Source: Aquatica leii (taxonomy: Eukaryota > Arthropoda > Insecta > Coleoptera > Lampyridae). From it: a stretch of 64,000 nt of DNA. The stretch is taken from NCBI GenBank assembly GCA_035610365.1, contig CM069436.1:38199117-38263116 (forward strand), read 5' to 3'. Positions within the stretch are counted from its first letter, which is position 1; the number at the start of each line of letters is the position of its first letter. Made by a program: the position numbers and the translations under genes. This document shows, piece by piece, positions 37,301-52,300 of the stretch. The notes beneath the pieces are model-generated. The model made no database searches and was not told the DNA's origin. It saw only the letters and a program-made list of their open reading frames with translations.

Positions 37301-40300
37301 TGTCTGAATACCAAAATTTGCTGAATAAAAGAAAAAGAGAGGAAAAACTGGAAAACCATGTCAAAATTACGCATTTTCAAAACCCGAGTCTACTTTGCCA
37401 AATATTAATATCAACAATAATACAGCTGAATCCCATTATTCTGCACCTGTACTTGAAACAAGTATCAGCAGCAGACAAGAAACTGATGTTCTAGAAAGCA
37501 ATCCATCAACATCTTCAAGTTCCGTTGATAATGAGAAATTAACACCTACAAAATGGTGCACTATGGCCAAAAAAATTACGTCCTAATTATATTCAAGAAT
37601 TAGTAGAACGTGGCCCTGCTAATTATCAAAACAAAAAAGATATTTATCCGAGAAAGTCGGGGGAGTCGGGGCGTAAGTTTTCCAATAGTTACTTCTTTAG
37701 AATTTTACCGAGCAAAGAAAAAATTGAGCGTTTTTGGTTGTGTTCCGAAAGAAAAAATTCACTTTACTGCTTCTGCTGCAAAACTTATAATGACAGCGAT
37801 TTGAAATCTGTTCGCCTTAGTGATGAATCTGGTTACAATGACTGGTAGCATTTAAGTGAACATTTAAACATTCAGGAAAAGAGCAACTTACATATCGAAA
37901 ATGTTCTAAGATTGCTAGATCTTTCTAACCGTTTTAATAAAAATGAAATAATTAATTCTGAAATTCAAAGTGTAATAAACAGAGAAACCAAATACTGGCA
38001 AGCTTTTATAGAAAGAATTTTCTACGTGATTCAGTTTTTAGGTTTAGGTAATAAGTTGTTTGAGAAAAACAATGATAACTTTTTAAAATGCATAGAAATG
38101 ATTTCCAAATTCGACCCAATTATGTCAGAAGATACAAAACGCTCTCAAATAAAAGATAACAAAAACTATCTTGGAGATAAAATACAAAATGAAGTAATCA
38201 ACTTAATCAGTGAAAATATCAAATCCAAAACTTGAGAACTAACTAAAAAGGCAAAATATTATTCCATATTATTAGACTGCACTCATGACTCTAGTCACCA
38301 AGAACAAATTTCAGTTTGTATAAGATTTGTTAATTTAAAGAGCACGGGAATTAGTATAGAAGAACATTTTTTATTATTTTGTCCTATAGATGATGTGTAG
38401 GATGAAGGCTTGACAAAATTTCTTTTGTTGGCGTTAAAGAAAGAAGGCTTAAATATCAACGATTTGCAAGGTCAGGGTTACGACAATGGGGCAAATATGC
38501 GTGGTAGGCATAATGGTATACAAAAAAAAATTGGATTTTAATCCGCGAGCTTTCTTTGTTCCTTGTTGCAATCATACCCTAAATTTAGTCGTCAATCATG
38601 CCGCAAAATCGAATACTTGAAGCATCAATTTTTTTTCTTTAGTTCAAGAACTGTTTGTATTTTTTTCAGCTTCTACTAAACGCTGACCAATTCTGAAATC
38701 TAATTTATCTAATGTAACAAATTTAACTTAAAAACCCCTATTGGATACTCGATGGTCTAGTAGAATACATGCAATAACCCCTTTAAGGTATAACTTAGGG
38801 AGGTTTATGATGCTATGTTTGAAATAAGCGAAACAAATTTTGAAAATAACGTAAAAAATTTGGTTGCATCGTTGGCCAAAAAATTGCAAAATTTTGACTT
38901 CATTTGCATTCTTATATTATGGTATAATAATTTAAGTAAAGTTAACATTGTTAGTATAATTACTCAAAAACCGAACTTTAATGGTACTCAGTGTTGTAAT
39001 CATTTAAATAATTTGAATAATTTTTTGAAAGCTTATCAATTATAAAAGCTTATAAATTCAAAAAACAAAGAAGTCTAAGACCGCGAAAAAAAAATATTTT
39101 TCATCGGTGGATGAGATATTCCAATTACAGGGTTCCCAGCAAGTTAATAAAATCAAATTCCCTAACTTTTCCCTGACTAAATCTTTTATTTTTCCAGGTG
39201 TTTTACCAGTATCGTAGCTATGAAATATGGTAGTTTCAAAATAGTAATGGGAAACTTTTTATTATTAATTTTATTAAATGAACGTACTAAACAATAATAA
39301 ACAATATAAGTTAAATTAGATGCAAAACTATCAAAGACAAAAAAAGCATTTAAAAACTTTTGATTTTTCGACAATGAACTCTCAAAGTGGTTAAAAATAA
39401 CTATAAATCTTTGGTATTAGTGTCATAAACAAACGATCCGTAGTATTACACAAATTCAGCAACATTTGTGGACATATTTGCTTTGAAATGCATAAAAAAA
39501 CATGCTTATAAGCAGAAAAATGAAATGTACACCAGTTATAAATTCTAATCCCGTCATAATCAAATTAATTTGAGATATAAATAAATACAGAAGTTGATTT
39601 CGACTAGCGATCTTCGCGAATGGGACTGTTTATGTGACAAGCAAAATAGAGATAAATATAATGGAGGAAGGAGTCACATAAAATTCGCAATATTGAAAAA
39701 TTTCCCTGACTTTGTGAAACAATTGCATGTTTTCCCTGACTTTTCCATGATTTCCCTGACTATTTTTTATTCCCTGACATTTCCCGGTTTTCCAGGTCGC
39801 TGGGAACCCTGAATTACTTTCTTCTTACTCTAATAATCTCGAGTTTTTATGGAATATTGCTAAATTTAAAAATTATTCTGAAAACGAACAATTAGAATTA
39901 TGTCAAAAAATTGAAAATTTATTAAACGACAAAACTCGCAATGAACGAGACAAAACTGCCGTGGAACTTAAAGAATTGCAATATCTACAAAATTTTCATG
40001 AAAAAGTTATTACGTCTCCAGAAGAAACTTTAAATTATATAACAATTAACAACAACAAAAATTATTTAAGATCGACCATGGGGCAAAACCGACTAAGTAA
40101 TCTTGCTATCATTTGAATAGAAACGGACCAGCTAAAAGAATTAGACCGATTAGACACCAAAGATTTAATTAAACAATGTGCAAAAATTAAAGCAGGAAAA
40201 GCTCAATTCACTTAGCTAAAATATTAATAACAATACCTAATACCTGGATATTAACCTTTAAAAGGTGACATGTTGCATTATTAAAATAATATATTGTTTT

Positions 40301-43300
40301 ATTTTTATTTGTCGATCAGTTTCGTCATATGATATATAAACGAGTATTTTTAATGTTTTAAATATTTTTGTTATTTCTTGTGCTTTTGTATCATATATTA
40401 CATTTGAAACTAAAATACAAAAATTTTGAGTTGTAATACTGTTAGAATATAATTCTGTTTTCTATAAGTTTATAATTATGTTATGTACCTCAATGAAAAA
40501 AAACTGTATGGCTTATGGCTTGTACTTGTAAAATATAAAAATGAAAATAAATTTATGAAAATACTTTTTCAAATTATTTTTCATGAAAAAGTGTCTGATG
40601 TGTCCGAGCATTTTTCAAAACAAATTTTTTAACGATTTAATCAAATCCTTCTCATAAAGGCTAATTATTCAGCTCCTCGTTTTATAGTTGCATTTCTATT
40701 ATATATAAATAAGAACATCTAATCAAATTAATTTTTTATGGCTCTATTTTGTTCGTTTACTTCTAAGTCAACGAACTATTTTATTCTACACAAGAATGTG
40801 CAAACGACTTTGCCCTAATTTCACAAACGACTGAGTTATCGACATGTTTCCGAAAAAATTTAACTTTTTCTCCATAACTGAAAAGCACCATTAAGTTTTT
40901 TTTCGTAATTAGAGAACCAGGTCTTGCAATAATCCACATTACATAAAAAAATACATATACTGGCAGATTATTATTTCGAGAACATTCAACTCTGGAATAT
41001 ACCAATATTTAGATGCTTTAAGTAAAGTTAAACGTATAATTTGATTTAAATTTGTATTTTTGTGTTATTGTCACGAATATCATTATAAATATATATTTAT
41101 TAAACTTACTTTAAACATTGCAATTATAAGCCAATAAAATCAATAAACTAAATACACACCGCTGTTATGAGAATTGTCTAATTCGTTACTTCACTTTATG
41201 TACTACAATTTATATTTTTATGGAAAGTAGTGATTTTGTAAAACTTGTGTAGCATTAGTGGTACTAAAACAACGTTAATCGTTGACCTTAAAATAGTATA
41301 ATATGATACATATTAGCCTATACTTATAATATTAATGTCCTTGTTTAGCCTTAAACTTCAATCAACTCAAAATAATTACTGTTATCAATAACTAAACTTT
41401 CGATGAATAACGTTGACATTACTTAGGTAAGCTTTATTGATTTTCTACGCATATTTTTCCTATGAAATCATTGAACAATGTCGCTAATAATTTAAAACGT
41501 TAAAAACAAATTTGGTTGCAATAATTACATTTAAAACGATTACCATAAATACACGTATAAAATTTGCCATATAATTTAAATTTCAAATGACCTCCAATCG
41601 ACGACAATTTAGTCTAATTAAACTAGTTTTAAAAAATAATATACCTACATGCGATGAGCGTAAGCCATGATAAACAAGTCAAATACTTTTTCTAAATTTA
41701 ATTACAAATGATTAAAGCAAGTTCAAGTATAAAAAATTAATTCTAGAACACAAGACCAAAAAATGAAGAGGCATTTAAAAAATGTAGATATACTTTGCTA
41801 AGTGCCGGAAGTGGTACAAATACATCCGTTATGTTTACCTTTTTTAACATTAAAACGTAATCTAATATATTTATCATATTTTGCATTGCAAAGAAGATAC
41901 AACCGTTACTTTCAAAAGAAACCAAAGGAAACTGGACGGGTAATCTTTCATGGCTCATTACACGAGAAAAACAAATTTAACAAATGATTAAAATGTATAA
42001 ACACGTAGGTACTAAATATAATGAAAAATTAACTTACTTTAGAACTGACGTAAAAAATGAACTATGTATTTTGAAATAATTCAAAAATCTGACAATTGAC
42101 ATCTAAATGCCATAATAAATTTAAATAAAAAATTAAAAATGATATCAAAGAACATGTAAAAAACGAATGGCGATTAGGATTAGGTGCTCAAATAAAAAAA
42201 GAGTATTTAACATCATTTTGGAGATGTAAGAAACGACTAAAACAGAATCAACGCCAGGTAAGAAAAATACCCAATTTCTAATCTAACGCAAAAATGCTAA
42301 ACGGAAACCACAGAAATTGACGTCGACTGGCAAAAATGCTCAAGTTTTAAATTTACTATTAGCAAAATAAACCACACAAAACCAAACATAAAAATTGATT
42401 ACAAATTAATAATTCTGTGAAAACAAAGTTTTTTTGTCTAACAATTACGACTAACGGTCACAGATAAATTATCGAAAAAAGTTTTTGTAAGCACTTTAAA
42501 TCTTGTAATCAAGCGACTGATAAGCATAACGCCATAACTTTGTAAAGAAGCCCCAACCGAAAAGCAGTTTACTATGCAAAAGTTCTTCTCAATAAAAAAG
42601 AAAAGTGATCAGGTCAATAAGAAATGACATCCACCAAGTTTTCACCTCTAAAAATGTACAGTTCTTTAAATGATAATTAAAAACCTGAAGACAATGTGAT
42701 AATTATTAATTGTATCGTATAATCAGAACTTACCACCTAAGACGAAACGTCAGTAAAAGCGCTGAATGCAAATTTTATTTAACATTGGGTATCACAATAA
42801 TTGACAAATAACAATTAGAAATTCATATATTTACGTTTTAAAACATAGTTGAATATTTTACAATATTAATACGCTTTTAAGAGATTTTTACATAATTTTT
42901 AGTAGCTTTACAATACAATACGTATATATCTAAAGTTTTATTAATTGTTGCTAGTTATCATTGTCATATTGGATAATTGGATAAGTTTTTGTACTTATTT
43001 AAGGATTAACGATGGATGAGTAGATGGCAATGATCAGATAAGAACTCAATAAAGAAATGATCACTTTTCTGTGAAAATCCGTTTACATTATTTTGTAATT
43101 GCTGGTTTGGGTACCAAATTTCAGTACATAAATAGTAACTCAATAAGAACGAAGTGATTACAATTATTTGAATGATTATTAACAAAATTGTACTTGCATG
43201 TATTGAGGCCAATCGTCTTAACATGTTCTAAGAATGTCAAGAGAGAAAAGACTAAACGATTTTATAACGGATGGGAGCATGTTATTTTTCAAATTTTGTA

Positions 43301-46300
43301 AAGTGCCTGCGAATGAAATCGAAAAACTAAAAGTAAAACACAAGCTCTAATTATGACATTGTCGAAAACGAAACGTTCAGAATGTACTGAAAAATTGCGT
43401 ACAGCTTTTATTAGTGCCGACATGCCGTTAGAAAAATTAAAAGATAAAGTATTCTATAAGTTTTTTGAAAAGTATACCAACTATTTAGCAGAACCTTGAA
43501 GAAACTAAGACAAAAAATTTCAAAAATGACAAACCATAAAATTTAATCGTCGATTGATGAAACTACCGACGAAGATACGTAGCGAATATCGTTTTTGGAA
43601 TTTTAGATAGTTGATGGAAAAAACCGTATTTGTTCAATTTAAAAGTGTTAGATAAAGCGAATAATTCCTGCCAGTTTCAATAATCGTTTGTGTATTTGGT
43701 GACCGGAAGATATTATACACGGTGTATCTGAAATACGACTACAAACTAAAGGAATAGTTTTCTTGCGACGTTGAATGAAAATTTTTCTTTTAAAGATTTG
43801 GTCTAAAGTAGCCCAGTTTTGAGATATTTGCAATTAAAGTTTTCAAACCGGTCCTGAATATCTAAACAATTGGAAATTGTAACTATGCGGTAAATGATGG
43901 GTGTAAATGCCGTAAAATCCGTGAAACGTATTGTTGTATTGTGTTAATTAATGTTTTTTAATTTTCCATCCTCTACAAAGTCAATTTTTAATAAAATAAT
44001 GAAAGCAGATAGTAATATTTATTCCTTAGCATTATTACTGACCTAGCTTAACAAAATGTATTTTATGTACACGATCACGTTTATCTTTGGTTGTTACTAA
44101 AATAAGACTTCTGATAATTAAATTAAATGAAAGTTCTTTCTTAGAACTGAGTTCAACAATCTATTTTATTTATGTCTCGTTTTTTTAATGGATTTTTTTA
44201 GTCGATGCTAAGTGATTCGTGTACGTACGCGTACTTCATAATATTTAATTTAAATTTTCTTTATTATGTAAAACAGTGATACTGTTTTAATGTACGGGGA
44301 GTGTAATTATAGCCTCCACACCACACGTAGATTGTGGATTGATCAATATCCTAATACAATTGCCTTTCATAAACTTTATTTTGGCGTGTGTGCAAGAAAA
44401 AGAAACTTGATCTGTTCCTTCTGCCTACGAAAGCCGTAGTCGAGAAAGACCACCCCAAGTATTAGCAAAGGAAGAAGAATAAGTTTTTTCAATAAAATAA
44501 AAATTTTAGTATTTGTTTTTCTTCAAGGTATGTGCAGATATGGTAAATTGTAAAAGATGGGACACGAAGTAGCACTAGAGAAATAAGTCATAAAGCTAAC
44601 GTGTCCCCTAGAACGCTACATAGTGTTTAAGGAATTGTTCTTTGCGCCCTTTACCATGTTCAACTACTCAAACAGTTAACAGACGTTCATTGGAACCACG
44701 ACTTAAGAGCTCATTCGCATGCAATTTCTTAAATATAATTTTTACGAGTCGTTAGATTGGAAGAAACGGCACTAGACGCTAGTCAGCCCATAAGTCAGAT
44801 ATTAACCCTTTAGTATTTTCTGGAGGAACGTAAAAGATGAAGTATACAAAACTCCTGTAAATAATAGGCAAGAGCTGCAAAATCCATCCTTTGCAGCAGC
44901 AAATGCAATTAGACAAATTAGTACAAAAGTATTTCTAAAAGCGCCATGTCGGCTCCCGCCTACACAATTATTAATTTATATAGAACAGAGCATTAAAGAA
45001 GCGCAGATGATTCGATATATAACAAAACAAATGTCATGTTCAGCAGCTGCAATAACCAAATTGATTCAACAATATTCAATAATAGAACTTCGTTTAAGTG
45101 AAGTAAGGAAAAAAGAAGTTATTAATATATACAGGGTTATTCACGCTATACGACTCGGAATATTGTGACCAATATACGTGACATTTAAAAAGTTTCACTT
45201 TTGGGATATATTATGGTTACTTTTTTTAATCATTTTCATATTATACATGGTACTGCAAATGCCGTAAAAGTATCCAACTTGTATTTTTTTAAATGAAATA
45301 ATACTGCATTTTTAGATTGTCCTATCAAAATAAAGGTGTCTTTTAATAACGTTTATAAGGCGTAACCTTAAGGTTTTTTTTAAATAATTTACAGTGAAGT
45401 GTAACAATAGATCATATTTTATATCCAAATTATAACAAACTTTACATCTTATACAAAGTGTCCAAAATTAAAGAAATTTAAGTGGCTATAACTTTATCAA
45501 TTTAAATAGAACGCCATCTTTTTTAATTTACTAGAAAATACACTTTTTAATTACCTACGTTTTATAGCTAACTCTTCCTGTTTTTACACAATACGCAAAA
45601 TAATTGTTTTTTGCACCATTTGATGTTTTTTCAATAAAAGTTCTGATGAATCTAGTTTCCTATTGTGTTTAGAAACATCAGACAAATAACAATTATAAAA
45701 ATAATAATTTATAATGCAACAGACTATAACAGTAATAATGGTAATAACATATCAACGATAAATAATAAATAATTAATAAATCAAGTAGATTAAAAAAAAG
45801 GATTACACAATTGGTCCCTTCCCCTCAAATCCCCAAAATTAATTACACCAATTTTTTTCATACAGATACATAAAAATAATTATCTACAATACACTAGGGG
45901 CAATACCACACGATATGAAAAGGCGCATAAGAGACTCTTTTGAAACTGTAACCTCGCAAATGTTGCCCGGAGATTGTCCAAAGAAGATATTCAAGTGTTT
46001 AGAAATGGACAGTCAACATTTCGAACATCTGTTATAAATATGTTTTTTTATTATGTTATCGTTGGTATGTGATTAGCATTGTTACTGCTATAAACTGTTA
46101 GATTATAAATTACGTTCCAAGTTTAGAAACATTTGTAAAAATATTCTTCGTTATGATTCTTATGATTGCTATCTGATATTTTTAATAGATTCATCAGAAC
46201 TATTGTTTAGAAAAACATCAAACGGGACAAAAAACCATTATTTGGGGTATTGTGTAAAAACAGGAAGACTTAGATATAGAACATTCTAATACTGTAGGTA

Positions 46301-49300
46301 ATTAAAAATAAATTTTCTGGTAAATAAAAAAATATGGGGTTCTATTTAAAGTAATCAAGTTATATAGCCACTTCAATTTCTTAATTGATTGATTTTATTT
46401 TTTGGACGCCTTGTATAAGATGTAAAGTTTATGCTATAAGATAAACCTTAAGTATTTCCATTAGTATTTCAAACATGAAAATCAGGTTATATTTTGACAA
46501 ATCTCAAATTATTTAAAAAAACCTTAAGGTTTAGGTTTAAGCCTCATAAACGTTATTAACACAAACTTATTTTGATCGGAGAATCCCAAAATGCAATAAT
46601 ATATAGGAGGTTTCATTAAAAAACACAGCTTGGATACTTTTAAGATTTTTACGATACCATGTATAATACGAGAATGATTTGAAAAAGTAACCATAATAGA
46701 CTTTTATATATCCCAAAAATTAAACTTTTTAAAAGTCGCGTATTTTGACCGCAATATACCGAGCCGTATAACGTGAATAACCCTTTATATAATTCAGCAG
46801 CTGAAAAACATAACTGAATCAAACCCTGCTCGATGTATCAAATAAACATTTTTCAGCAACGGATGACATAGATTTTAAATTTTTCGTGTAATTATCAAAT
46901 GTAAAGAAGATGGATTAGTAATTTAGTTTTAGTTTTTTATTAATATATAGTACTACATATACTGTTTGTTTAGCAATGTATTATATAAAAAATATATAAT
47001 AAACATATATTTTAAATGCGTATTTTTCGTGCATTTTTCAACAGTTCTTAGTGCCTAATAATAGTAAATGAAGGTATTTTATTTGATGTAAAGACCGTCC
47101 TCGAGAAGACATAAAAACTTAGTCCAAGGCGCCAAACTCGCTAAAGTCTGTTATAAATTTACATAAGTAACGACAATTTGTTTATACAGTTGTGGAAACC
47201 ACATTAGAGTATTCCATTGCTGAAGAGTCCAAATAGACCTAAACTGCTCTCCATTGTCTCTAATACCCGTTTTACATTACACAATTTATTGAACAAGAAA
47301 TTGTACAATTTTACAATCTAAATTACGTAGCATATATGATTTGTCCCCAACCATCCTCGCTTGATAATTACACTACTTCTTGAACAATAATTAGTGCAAG
47401 ATTTTTGCGCTGATCTCAAACAATTTTGCGATAAGCGGCAACGGTATTATTGCCAAGTTTGAAAAAAATCCTTAAAATAGCTATAGATTAAAATTCTAAA
47501 TTTACGTACCTAATATTTTACGAAAAAAAATTTTTGTTTATACCTTTGCTACTATGAAATATAAGAAGCTCTTAAATCTGGCAAACATTTGTTTGTCGTT
47601 TCGCGGTAGCTTACTGCTCATGCTTCAAAAGAAACTGTCCTAAAATTGCGTGAAAAGAGCAAGGATTAGTTTTTAGTGCGCAATCTAATTTTTCGTTCAA
47701 TTTTCTGTTTGAAACTAGCAATTAGAATAAACTAAAAATCGTACAATGGTTTTTGCAATTATATAAATTCTGTACATTAAATGGCACGGAATCTAAATCT
47801 AGTGTATAAACGTTTCCGTTAGATACAAATACGCAAAAAATCATATTTCACATACGTTTCAACTATTCTAAAAATAAAAAACTATCGTGTTTTATACACA
47901 GTTTTAAAACTGAGGGCAAGACAAAAACCGGAGCACCTTGTATAATTTTTAGGCAGACAATTGTGAAGCAATATGTATCTTCTTTTGATTATAGCGAGTT
48001 GTTACTAAATTACTCCTGATTTACGTGTTACTTTATCATTAGCAGTAGAATAATATCAATTTTCAATTTTTTGAAAATCTGTTAATTGTAATTGATCTAG
48101 CCCGGTTCGCTCGAGAACACTTTGGCGTGAAGAAGACATTAGGCAAAACGCGAAAAAGGTTCTGTTCGGCAAACTATAAAAAAGACGTGATAAAATTGTG
48201 CAGTCTGGGCGTCAAGAAATGATCCAGTAAAAAAGCACAACGCACCGATGAAACAAAATACCGCAAGAAGCCCTATAGAAAGAGTTGCCAGAATCTGATT
48301 TAGGAAACAAATTCATCTTGGTGACGAAGGATTATTTCACAAAATGAACGGAGGCTTACAACAGTCACAAACGTTTTGGTAAAAAAGTTTTTCTGTCCGT
48401 TCAGTTCCTTTGGAATTACATTCCAACTATGACCGTAACTTCGAATTTACTTTATTTCAAGAAGTTTGCCGACTGTTGAAAATTAAGCAAACTAAAACGG
48501 CGCCTCTCCAACCTCAGTTTGATAGCAAAGTTGAACGGATAAATTGAACAATAAGAAAGTACTTAGCAAAATAGTGTCCAAACATTAAATGGACTGAAAC
48601 CAAAACTTGCACCTGTTCCTAATTGCATAGCGATCATCTGTTCACAAAAGCACAAACCATGAGATTTTCAATTTAACCGAAGACTCGTAGGAAGAAATTG
48701 CTGAACAAGCCTACGTCAGCAAGTTAATGAAGAGCATAGTAAGTGATCCACTGAAAAAGCACAACGCACCGATAAAACAACATACCACGAAAAGCCCTTT
48801 AGCGAGTGGCGATTGACATCGCAAGGCCGTTGCCAGAATCTGTTTTAGGAAACAAATACATATTGGTGACGATAGATTCCTTCACAAAATGAACAGTCGC
48901 AGAGATTTTGATAAAAAAGTTTTTCTCTTCGTTCGGAATTCCTTTAGAATTACATTCATTTCAAGAAGTTTGCAGACTGTTGGCAATTAAAAAAAATAAA
49001 ACGGCGCGCTTCCATTCTCAGTCCGAACATCATCAACGGCTAAAACCTGTTCCTAATTGCATATGAAACATATGTTCATGAAACCGCAAGCCAAACTCCA
49101 CCCTGTGTCATGCTTAGTCGCAAAATCATGCGACCTTCAATTTAGCCGAAGACACAGACGAAAAAATTGCTTGACAAGCCTACGTCAGCAAGTTAATGGA
49201 GAAGGTAAACAAATTACAATGGGTGGTTCAAAAAAACACTCAACTTGCCAGCGACGGGATGAAACCCAGATATGACGTCAAAGCGCAAACAGGATAAATA

Positions 49301-52300
49301 AAATTCTGCAGGGTTTTAATCACGTTGTGTGCGAAAACCACCGGGAGGCAAACCAAAAGTGATCTACATCGACCGCCTAGCCCCGTTTTCTGACGTTAGC
49401 AACGTTATCGAAAAGCAAGTCCTAACTAGAGTAATAACAAGCGGAACCAAAAATCAAGTCGATGAAATTGACTTCGATAGGTTTACGACCGTGTACGGAG
49501 GTTTTGGAAACGATAGTGAGGAAAAGAGAGAGAGAGCTGCCATTATCGCCACGACACTTTCTATTAGTGCAATGTCCAGCATGGGCAGTAAAACATTTCC
49601 GTAACCTCGAGAATAGTCGAGGCGATTTAACAAAGAATCCGAATATAAAGCGAAAATATAAAAAGCAGTCTTAAAGACGAACTTGCAGGTGTTAAATAAA
49701 TAATAACAATAACGCGTGTGCCGTAAAGATCAACAAAACTGAATGAGAAATTAGTCAACTTTAAACGTTAAACAAAATTTTAAAAACTGCCTTAACACTA
49801 CCATCATCCATAGCGTACACTGGCGAACACTGCCGTTTCCATTAAAAACCTATAATCCATAAGGATCTGATAGTGTATGTGACGTATGATTAGCAATGCG
49901 CAAAAACTAATTACAAATTTCACAGTTATATCCACAAACCACTATTATGTTAAAAATAAAACCAATCTATAAAAACTTAAGTGCCTACTTCATTGTTATT
50001 AAAAAGATGTGGTAGAGGGTCATAACCAGAACGTTATATGGTCTCAAAACACAAAAATATCGCTGATTAAAATAAAATAACAACAAATTAGTTCTCGTTG
50101 CGTCGATTTACTCTCGACTTCGTAGTTTTTCTCAAATCTTGCTTAAAAAAGCTTTTATTCACATATCATATTCAATATTGTTAACATCACTAAAATAAAT
50201 TTGTTCTAACAAAAAAAAACAAACTTGAAAAAAATGCTTCAAATAAAATGCACTAAAAAGTAAAAAATAATGATTTAATTTATTTACAACTAAACGACAA
50301 TATTTTCACTTACATAAATTTACTTTTTGAAGTCGATGCTAAGCACATTTGAAGTTGGTTCTCTTTTTTTGTTAAAAAATTTTATTTCAACCTTTTCGTC
50401 TAAAGACAGTCATACGATATAATTTTTAAAAATAAATTTGTACACTATTTTTTGGCATTTTTCGAAAATTACTCACGACAAACGTACAGTTTCACTTAGA
50501 ACACGTACAACATGTTCTACCGATCAATCAGTACTGAACCGCAAGCTACAACAGTGCGTTTGTTAAAACTGCATATAAAAATGTCGTAGTGAAGGTCGCA
50601 AAGTTACGTTACAATGCTCTGCTGGGCTCCAATAATTTTAGCCCGAACATGAATAAATTCCTATTTAATTTACGTTGCTTTGAATGACAACCAATTACAT
50701 TAATGTTTTAGAGTATTACAATTTTAATTCATAATAATATGTACCATTTTTTTGTTTTAATGAACGTCTGGGGGGCTCAGTGGCGGCGCAAAACCTAAAT
50801 TTCATGTGGGCAAGGTACATTTCGCGCAGCCCTCTGATGGTTCAAGAAGAAAGAAAAATAAAATAAAAATCGATTGTAATTAAACAGCTTTTTATTCATT
50901 AAAAAACAAACCTAAATTTTTACTTAAGCATCTTTGGAAAAATAAACAAAAATTAAAAAAAAATAAAGAAAAATTAAAGAAACAGAAATTTTCTACTTTT
51001 AGTTTTACTGAACTCCTTAATGATTGGTTCGTAATTTATCTTAGATGATATATCTGCTTCAATAGATAAAACTGCTAAAGCTGAAAGTCTTTCTTGACCC
51101 ATAGTATTTCTTAAGTAAATTCGAATGACGTACACATTTGAACAAATTTCTTTCAATCGTTCTCTGTGATATATTGAAGCAGATGTTTCACTTCTTTAAT
51201 GGAGTTGAGTAATTTTGAAATGATATTTCGTAATTCTTCATACAACTAATAAGGTTGGAAGTCACTGCTCTCACCTGCTTGCAGGACTGTGTGTAAATCC
51301 TGACAGTTTTTCAGTATTTGCCCTTTTGGAGTTTTTTTTAACTTGTTTAAGTCATAGAGAAAACCAAAATTTTCAAAATGTTGATTTAGACATAAATCTC
51401 GATTCCATGTTACTTATCACAGAATCAATCATAGTATTAAAAAAATCTATTTCATACCGCCCATACTGGCTTTTAGCAGACTTTATAGGTTGATCGCTGT
51501 CTTCATAATGAAACAACCTTTTCTTTTTGGCTACTCTTTTATTTTTAAAATATTTTGGCAAATCATAACTGCTTTTCATTATAAACTGACGAGCGTCAGA
51601 AAAGCATTTTTCGATATTCTTTAATCCAGTCACAAAATGTATGCAAATGTTCAAGAGTAATGCTTAAATGGACTTGTACAGATTGCCATAATTTGCTTAT
51701 GGTATTGACACGCGTTAATAACTCATACCATATATGTAATGATACGGTAAATTCCAAACTAAACATTTCGTTTAAAACGAAATCGCAATCACTGAGTGTG
51801 TTCGATTGTTCCGTTTGGCGTTTTAAGTTTTCTATTCATTCAACATCATCAAATTGCAATAACACGGCCTTCACCGGCTTGATTCTGCTTTCTCGCCTTG
51901 TGTCTGATAAAGACTTCATAGTAAGCTTTAATTTATCTTTGATTATTTTCCAGCGTTTCATAATTTATAGTTTATCAGAAATATCGATTATTTTATTCAC
52001 ATTCATTTCGTGCGCCGAAGAGTGAAATATCTTTAAGTTGAGAATTAATTTTTATGCAATTATTATAAGAAAAACATTGTGGCGTGTACTTTCGGATTTT
52101 TCATACTTTTTCAAATTTATTTCCGGCTGAGGCCTTTTGCACCGCAAGGCGTGCGCGGTGGCCCACGCCTTACGCCGCCTCTGGGGGCCCTAGAGTCCTT
52201 ATGAACTAGTTAGCGAATTTTTAGAAAAAGTCTACAAACGCAAAGGTAAATCGACGCAAGGAGGAAGAGAAACCTTCTAGTTTTTGCGTTTGATTTCAAA

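Noticed and set aside
51660..52025. 121-codon plus-strand frame
   Set aside because: It is the shadow of the minus-strand hAT transposase with its LSDTR and IWYELL blocks.
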